Source: Cephaloticoccus sp.
GTDB lineage: Bacteria > Verrucomicrobiota > Verrucomicrobiia > Opitutales > Opitutaceae
Direction of reading: 5' to 3'
NCBI GenBank assembly: GCA_030833445.1
Contig: JAURHD010000001.1
Coordinates: 1-64,000 of the forward strand
DNA: 64,000 bases
Under the pieces are notes generated by a model. It was not told where the DNA came from, did no database searches, and was given only the letters and a program-made list of their open reading frames with translations. The first letter of the stretch is position 1. Each line of letters begins with the position of its first letter. The position numbers and the translations under genes are program-made. Below, in pieces: positions 60,163 to 64,000 of this stretch.

Positions 60163-60217
60163 TCGCGTGGGTATGCCGCATCGAATCGGCGGCGGCTAGG
60201 CGAAAGTGTCGCAGTCT

Positions 60218-61081
60218 TTAGCAGGTCACGTCCTTGCCCTCGCTACCGAAATGTTTGAGCCGCTCGTCATTGTCGGGCAGCGTGGAAACATCGGCCGGGG
60301 CATAGTGAAATTGCAGGGCGCGGCGGCGTTTTTCCGAAGAGTTGTGCGGAGTGCCATGGGGCAGGAGGCCGCTGAAGAACAACATGCCGCCCGGTTTTAG
60401 CGGCGCGGCGACCGACTTTTGCCCGAGAATGTTGGTGTCACAAATCTGCCAATCCCGGCGTTGAAAATGGATCTGCGGGCCTTGCTTGTGCTGACCGGGC
60501 ATGAACTGCATGCAGCCGTTCTCGATCGTGGCCTCGTCCAACGCAGTCCAGGTGCCGATCACCGGGGTGCCCTGCGGATAATTGAAATAGGCATTGTCCT
60601 GATGCCAGGGTTTCTCACGTCCTAGGCGCGGGGGTTTCACCAGTGCCATGTCCTGAAACATGTGCGGAGCGCGGTTGCCGAGCATCGTGGTGATAGCCTT
60701 GATCAACTTCGGGTGATGCGAAATCGCCTTCAACCGTGTCTCATATTCAACGAAAAACATCAGCTTGCGCACAGCATCCTGCCGGGCCTCAAGTCCCAGG
60801 GTGGGGAGGATAGCCTGAGCCTTCGCCTCAAACATGATGTTCGTAAAGTCCGGAACCTTACCCATGATCAGATCAACCAGCCCTTGAAGCGCCTGCTTAA
60901 CCTCTTCCGGATTAAACGCTTGGCGAACGATCAAATAGCCTTGCTCATTGAAGAACTCAATCTGCTCCGGACCGATATCCTCAAAATGCTCCACGCCATA
61001 GCCGACGCCGGATGGCTGGTAGAGCTCGGGGGCATGCATGTCGGAACCATGATCAATGATTGGGGCGGCGGAAGTGCTCAT
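60218..61081 (-). CDS. Phytanoyl-CoA dioxygenase family protein
   Basis: This is a 287-residue Fe(II)/2-oxoglutarate oxygenase from ATG 61081 (MSTSAAPIIDHGSDMHAPEL). 'FFNEQGYLIVRQAFNPEEVK' opens the double-stranded beta helix; the iron ligands H-x-D are in 'KPWHQDNAYFNYP', and the distal His is in 'LPHGTPHNSSEKRRRALQFH'. Such enzymes hydroxylate small molecules; the substrate is not known. It diverges from an AraC regulator, a common arrangement for inducible degradation genes in this group. Confidence 0.85.
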   Translation of the reverse strand: MSTSAAPIIDHGSDMHAPELYQPSGVGYGVEHFEDIGPEQIEFFNEQGYLIVRQAFNPEEVKQALQGLVDLIMGKVPDFTNIMFEAKAQAILPTLGLEARQDAVRKLMFFVEYETRLKAISHHPKLIKAITTMLGNRAPHMFQDMALVKPPRLGREKPWHQDNAYFNYPQGTPVIGTWTALDEATIENGCMQFMPGQHKQGPQIHFQRRDWQICDTNILGQKSVAAPLKPGGMLFFSGLLPHGTPHNSSEKRRRALQFHYAPADVSTLPDNDERLKHFGSEGKDVTC

Positions 61082-61194
61082 AAAATTGGGAAGTAAAGGG
61101 CAGGGGATGAGGGCGACTGGGGACATCGTAGCAAATTCTTGGGTTGAGATGCCATGCATAACCCCGCTATTAATTTGTGTTTATCCGCTATTTA

Positions 61195-62019
61195 ATGAAG
61201 GACCCATTAGCCATGCAATTCAGACCCAATCAGAGCGGTCGGGTGCGCTGCGAACCCGGCTGGCACTTGGGGCCCAGTTGGTCCAAGGCCCTGCAGGACT
61301 TTGATCTTTGGTATGTATGGGATGGGCGCGGCCAAATGCAGTTGTCCTCTGGCGAGATCACGTTGCGTCCAGGTGTCTGCCTGTGGATGAGACCGGGCCG
61401 GACCTATGAAGCCGTGCAGGATGCCAAGGCTCCACTCGGGGTAAACTACATCCATTTTTCACCCAATTCTGGGAGCGAAAATTTGCCTTTATCCGCTTTC
61501 ACTCCACCATTTGAAGTCCATCGCACCCGCCAGGTGGAATTTGTGGACACCCTGATGAAACGGATCATCGAACTGGGACCTGAAACGCACGCGGCCGCCA
61601 CGACAACCGCTCTGCTCTCAGGGTTGCTGGCTGAGTTGACCCGGGAGCATGCCGCCGCCGCGAAAATGGCGACATCTGCCACGGAACAGCATCACCGTGA
61701 TGTGATTATGCAAACCGCTGCGCAAATTCGCGAGAGTCCGGCCCAAACCCCCACGGTAAATGAATTGGCCGTCAATACAGGCTACAGCGTGGACCATTTT
61801 TCCCGGATTTTCCTGAAAATCGTGGGCACCAGACCGCAGGACTACATTATTAATGCCAAAATCGAGCGGGCCCGGCAACTATTGGCCGAGTCGGATTTGA
61901 CCGTAGGGTCGATCTCGGAAGTTGTTGGTTTTCAGGATATATTCTATTTTTCCCGCCAATTTACCCAGAAGACCGGGGCCACCCCGACGGAGTTTCGCCG
62001 GGGTTTGCGAATCATTTGA
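61195..62019 (+). CDS. AraC-family transcriptional regulator
   Basis: This is a regulator of about 274 residues from ATG 61195; another ATG at 61213, preceded by GAAGGA, is also good. The N-terminal cupin-like sensing domain has 'DLWYVWDGRGQMQLSSGEIT', and two helix-turn-helix motifs fill the C-terminus: 'VNELAVNTGYSVDHFSRIF' and 'SISEVVGFQDIFYFSRQFTQ'. Sugar sensing is likely from the domain type. It is divergent from the PhyH-type oxygenase gene, probably its target. Confidence 0.87.
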   Translation: MKDPLAMQFRPNQSGRVRCEPGWHLGPSWSKALQDFDLWYVWDGRGQMQLSSGEITLRPGVCLWMRPGRTYEAVQDAKAPLGVNYIHFSPNSGSENLPLSAFTPPFEVHRTRQVEFVDTLMKRIIELGPETHAAATTTALLSGLLAELTREHAAAAKMATSATEQHHRDVIMQTAAQIRESPAQTPTVNELAVNTGYSVDHFSRIFLKIVGTRPQDYIINAKIERARQLLAESDLTVGSISEVVGFQDIFYFSRQFTQKTGATPTEFRRGLRII

Positions 62020-62113
62020 GTGAGATATGCCATAGATTTCCCAAACTTGCTCTTGCCGCCTTAAAAGTGCGTCCACTACCTTGCACGGCTCACCACTTGA
62101 GGCACATTACACC

Positions 62114-62449
62114 ATGAAGATTAAAGCATATCTCAAACCGCATTGCGGATGGTCTAACGGAGTCCGTGCCATCATGCAGAAACACGCTCTCCCGTTTGAG
62201 GATATCGATATCATCAACAACCGCGCAAATTACGCGGAAATGGTCCAAAAATCGGGTCAGCCTCTCTCTCCCTGCGTGGAGATCGACGGCGTGATGCTGG
62301 CAGATGTATCGGGCGAGGAAGTTGAAAACTATCTTTTGAGCAACGACTTGGTTAAACCTACCGAGTTAGCGGCCGATGTCCCCACCAACGCGGGATGCTC
62401 GGACGAAGAACACGCCAAATTGGCTACTAAAACCATACGATTTTTCTAG
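62114..62449 (+). CDS. Glutaredoxin-like protein with CGWS motif
   Basis: This is a 111-residue thioredoxin-fold protein from ATG 62114. 'MKIKAYLKPHCGWSNGVRAI' places the active site as C11-G-W-S14, so only one active-site cysteine is present (monothiol). 'QPLSPCVEIDGVML' is the cis-Pro region, with an extra Cys54, and the C-terminal extension (residues 85-111) holds Cys95. It might use a non-adjacent cysteine pair or act in glutathione/iron-sulfur chemistry. It lies 96 bp before gltB with a terminator between. Confidence 0.72.
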   Translation: MKIKAYLKPHCGWSNGVRAIMQKHALPFEDIDIINNRANYAEMVQKSGQPLSPCVEIDGVMLADVSGEEVENYLLSNDLVKPTELAADVPTNAGCSDEEHAKLATKTIRFF

Positions 62450-62477
62450 CCTGAGAGCATCCGAAATAACCATCCGG

Positions 62478-62510
62478 GCCGGCTCTCGCAACACGGGACC
62501 GGCTTTTTTT
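62478..62510 (+). terminator. Terminator after the glutaredoxin-like gene
   Basis: GCCGG pairs with CCGGC and an inner TCTCG/CGGGA pairing extends the stem. Seven T residues follow. It lies 28 bp beyond the stop and separates this gene from gltB. Confidence 0.8.
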
Positions 62511-62545
62511 GCGCCCCAACTTCCCCCTTCCACTCGATTACAAAA

Positions 62546-64000
62546 ATGACCAGCACAGACGCTCACCCTACCGGCAACTTCCGCGCTCGCACCGGCCCAC
62601 CAGCCAAACAGGGTTTGTATGATCCATTTTTTGAACACGATGCCTGTGGAGTTGGCTTTGTCGCCGACATGCACGGTCGCAAGACCCACCAGACCTTGCT
62701 CAACGGTCTGCAAGTGCTGACCAACCTGGACCATCGCGGTGCCGCCGGCAGCGAACCCAATACCGGTGACGGCGCCGGCGTGCTACTGCAGATGCCGCAC
62801 AAGTTCTTCAAGGAGGTCTGCGGCAAATCACAGATCACGCTACCTGCACCCGGAGAATACGGTTGTGGCACGATATTCCTGCCCCGCAATCCCGCCGTCC
62901 GACGCAAGATCGAGGAGAAACTTACACAGATCATCCAATCAGAAGAGCAAGTCGTCCTCGGCTGGCGCACGGTCCCGACCGACAATTCCTCACTCGGCGA
63001 CACGGCCAAATCCTGCGAGCCGTTCATGCGCCAGATTTTCGTCGGTCGTGGGGCGGACATCACCGACGAAAATGCCTTTGAGCGCAAACTCTACATCATC
63101 CGCAAGCGCGCCTACAGCGAGATTCGCACCTCCACCATGGCGGGCGCCGAATCGTGGTATGTCGCCAGCCTCTCTTGCCGCACCTTGGTTTACAAAGGCA
63201 TGCTGCTGACCGATCAGTTGGCGAAGTATTTCCCTGATCTCTCCAACCCGTCGATGGAGACCGCCATCGCGCTCGTGCATTCCCGTTTCAGCACGAACAC
63301 ATTTCCCAGTTGGGACCGCGCACATCCCTACCGCTACGTCGCGCACAACGGCGAGATCAACACGCTCCGCGGCAACATCAATTGGATGCACGCGCGCGAA
63401 GCCCTGTTTGAGTCCGAACTTTTCGGCGAAGACATCAAGAAGGCCCTGCCCATCGTCAATCCGAACGGCAGTGACTCGGCGATGTTCGACAACGCACTGG
63501 AGCTGCTCGTGTTGGCCGGCCGGCCGCTGGCCCACGCGATCATGATGATGATCCCCGAGCCTTGGTCCGGGGACCAGAACATGGATGACGACCGCCGCGC
63601 GTTCTACCAGTATCACTCCTGTTTGATGGAGCCATGGGACGGACCCGCGGCCATCGCGTTTACCGACGGCCGCCAAATCGGCGCCATTCTTGATCGCAAC
63701 GGCCTGCGCCCGTCGCGCTTTTGTGTGACGACGGATGGCCTGGTCATCATGGCGTCGGAATCTGGCGTGCTCGACATCCCGCCGGAAAACATTCTCCGCA
63801 AAGGCCGTCTCCAACCTGGACGTCTCTTCCTCGTGGATACCGAGCAGGGCCGCATCATTGAGGACGAAGAGATTAAACAGCAGTTGGCCAGCGAACGTCC
63901 CTACCGGACTTGGATCAACGAGCATCTCGTCCATCTTTCGGATCTGCCCGAGGCCCCGTCGATTCCGCCGCCGGATCACGAAACGCTGCTCCAACGGCAA
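62546..64000 (+). CDS. gltB: Glutamate synthase large subunit (5' part)
   Basis: The open frame from ATG 62546 runs 485 codons to the window edge, so about a third of the usual 1500 residues is present. The N-terminal glutamine-amidotransferase nucleophile is Cys34 in '[20 protein letters not shown]', made N-terminal by loss of a 33-residue propeptide. '[20 protein letters not shown]', '[20 protein letters not shown]', '[20 protein letters not shown]' and '[12 protein letters not shown]' are GltB landmarks. The enzyme makes two glutamates from glutamine and 2-oxoglutarate. Confidence 0.95.
   Translation, partial: MTSTDAHPTGNFRARTGPPAKQGLYDPFFEHDACGVGFVADMHGRKTHQTLLNGLQVLTNLDHRGAAGSEPNTGDGAGVLLQMPHKFFKEVCGKSQITLPAPGEYGCGTIFLPRNPAVRRKIEEKLTQIIQSEEQVVLGWRTVPTDNSSLGDTAKSCEPFMRQIFVGRGADITDENAFERKLYIIRKRAYSEIRTSTMAGAESWYVASLSCRTLVYKGMLLTDQLAKYFPDLSNPSMETAIALVHSRFSTNTFPSWDRAHPYRYVAHNGEINTLRGNINWMHAREALFESELFGEDIKKALPIVNPNGSDSAMFDNALELLVLAGRPLAHAIMMMIPEPWSGDQNMDDDRRAFYQYHSCLMEPWDGPAAIAFTDGRQIGAILDRNGLRPSRFCVTTDGLVIMASESGVLDIPPENILRKGRLQPGRLFLVDTEQGRIIEDEEIKQQLASERPYRTWINEHLVHLSDLPEAPSIPPPDHETLLQRQ

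Overview
The window looks like a chromosomal segment of a Verrucomicrobiota bacterium, most likely Opitutales/Opitutaceae. This is inferred from two PEP-CTERM proteins with a VPEPSTYA sorting signal, a moderately GC-rich composition, many envelope lipoproteins and the general gene content. There are no rRNA or recognisable tRNA genes, insertion sequences, prophages or CRISPR arrays. Most of the window is housekeeping and envelope gene content on both strands.

Layout. 1-8.6 kb: a terminator and the tail of an upstream gene, a BamE-like lipoprotein, a VOC protein, a YXWGXW-type lipoprotein, an MFS transporter, the three-gene proton-translocating transhydrogenase pntAB, asnS and a PEP-CTERM protein built from two tandem repeats. 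8.6-12.9 kb: a three-repeat DUF4177-like protein, an alpha/beta hydrolase, an RsuA-type pseudouridine synthase, a YhbY RNA-binding protein and a frameshifted small lipoprotein gene. 13.0-18.6 kb (minus strand): an envelope operon of six secreted or lipid-anchored proteins (unknown, PEGA protein, CsgG-like, COG3014-like, YcfL, LpoB). 18.6-19.0 kb: a divergent control region with a palindromic motif, a strong forward promoter, a 19-codon leader peptide and an attenuator-like terminator ahead of rsgA. 20-30 kb: membrane proteins, apt, a hydroxyacid dehydrogenase, an agarase-like glycosidase, an RfaE-type kinase with a heptosyltransferase, a 3-hydroxybutyrate dehydrogenase, two MDR dehydrogenases and a second PEP-CTERM protein. 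31-38.5 kb: an acyl-CoA synthetase, a thiolase, a flavin reductase, a lone receiver protein and an M16 protease, followed by the remnant of an SLC13-type permease.

38.9-45.5 kb (minus strand): a complete F-type ATP synthase operon atpBEFHAGDC with a promoter and a terminator. 45.6-51.6 kb: trmB, a PhoR/PhoB-type pair and mnmG/mnmE. The coding sequences of mnmG and mnmE each contain a parS-like palindrome, which suggests this part of the chromosome is near the origin. 51.6-62.0 kb: an HlyD/FtsX/ATPase efflux set, a cyclophilin, a GH43-like glycosidase, recA with an inverted repeat over its promoter, a DUF486 protein, a UDP-glucuronate epimerase-like protein, and a divergent PhyH/AraC pair. 62.1-64 kb: a CGWS glutaredoxin-like protein and the 5' part of gltB, which runs off the end.

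The most interesting material is the 12.9-19.0 kb region. There an LpoB/YcfL/CsgG-type envelope operon carries a three-way-junction RNA element in its leader, and a 20-bp palindromic motif upstream of the operon recurs at the promoter of the PEP-CTERM gene at 31 kb. Divergent from it is a textbook-like transcription attenuator that precedes rsgA rather than an amino-acid biosynthesis gene.
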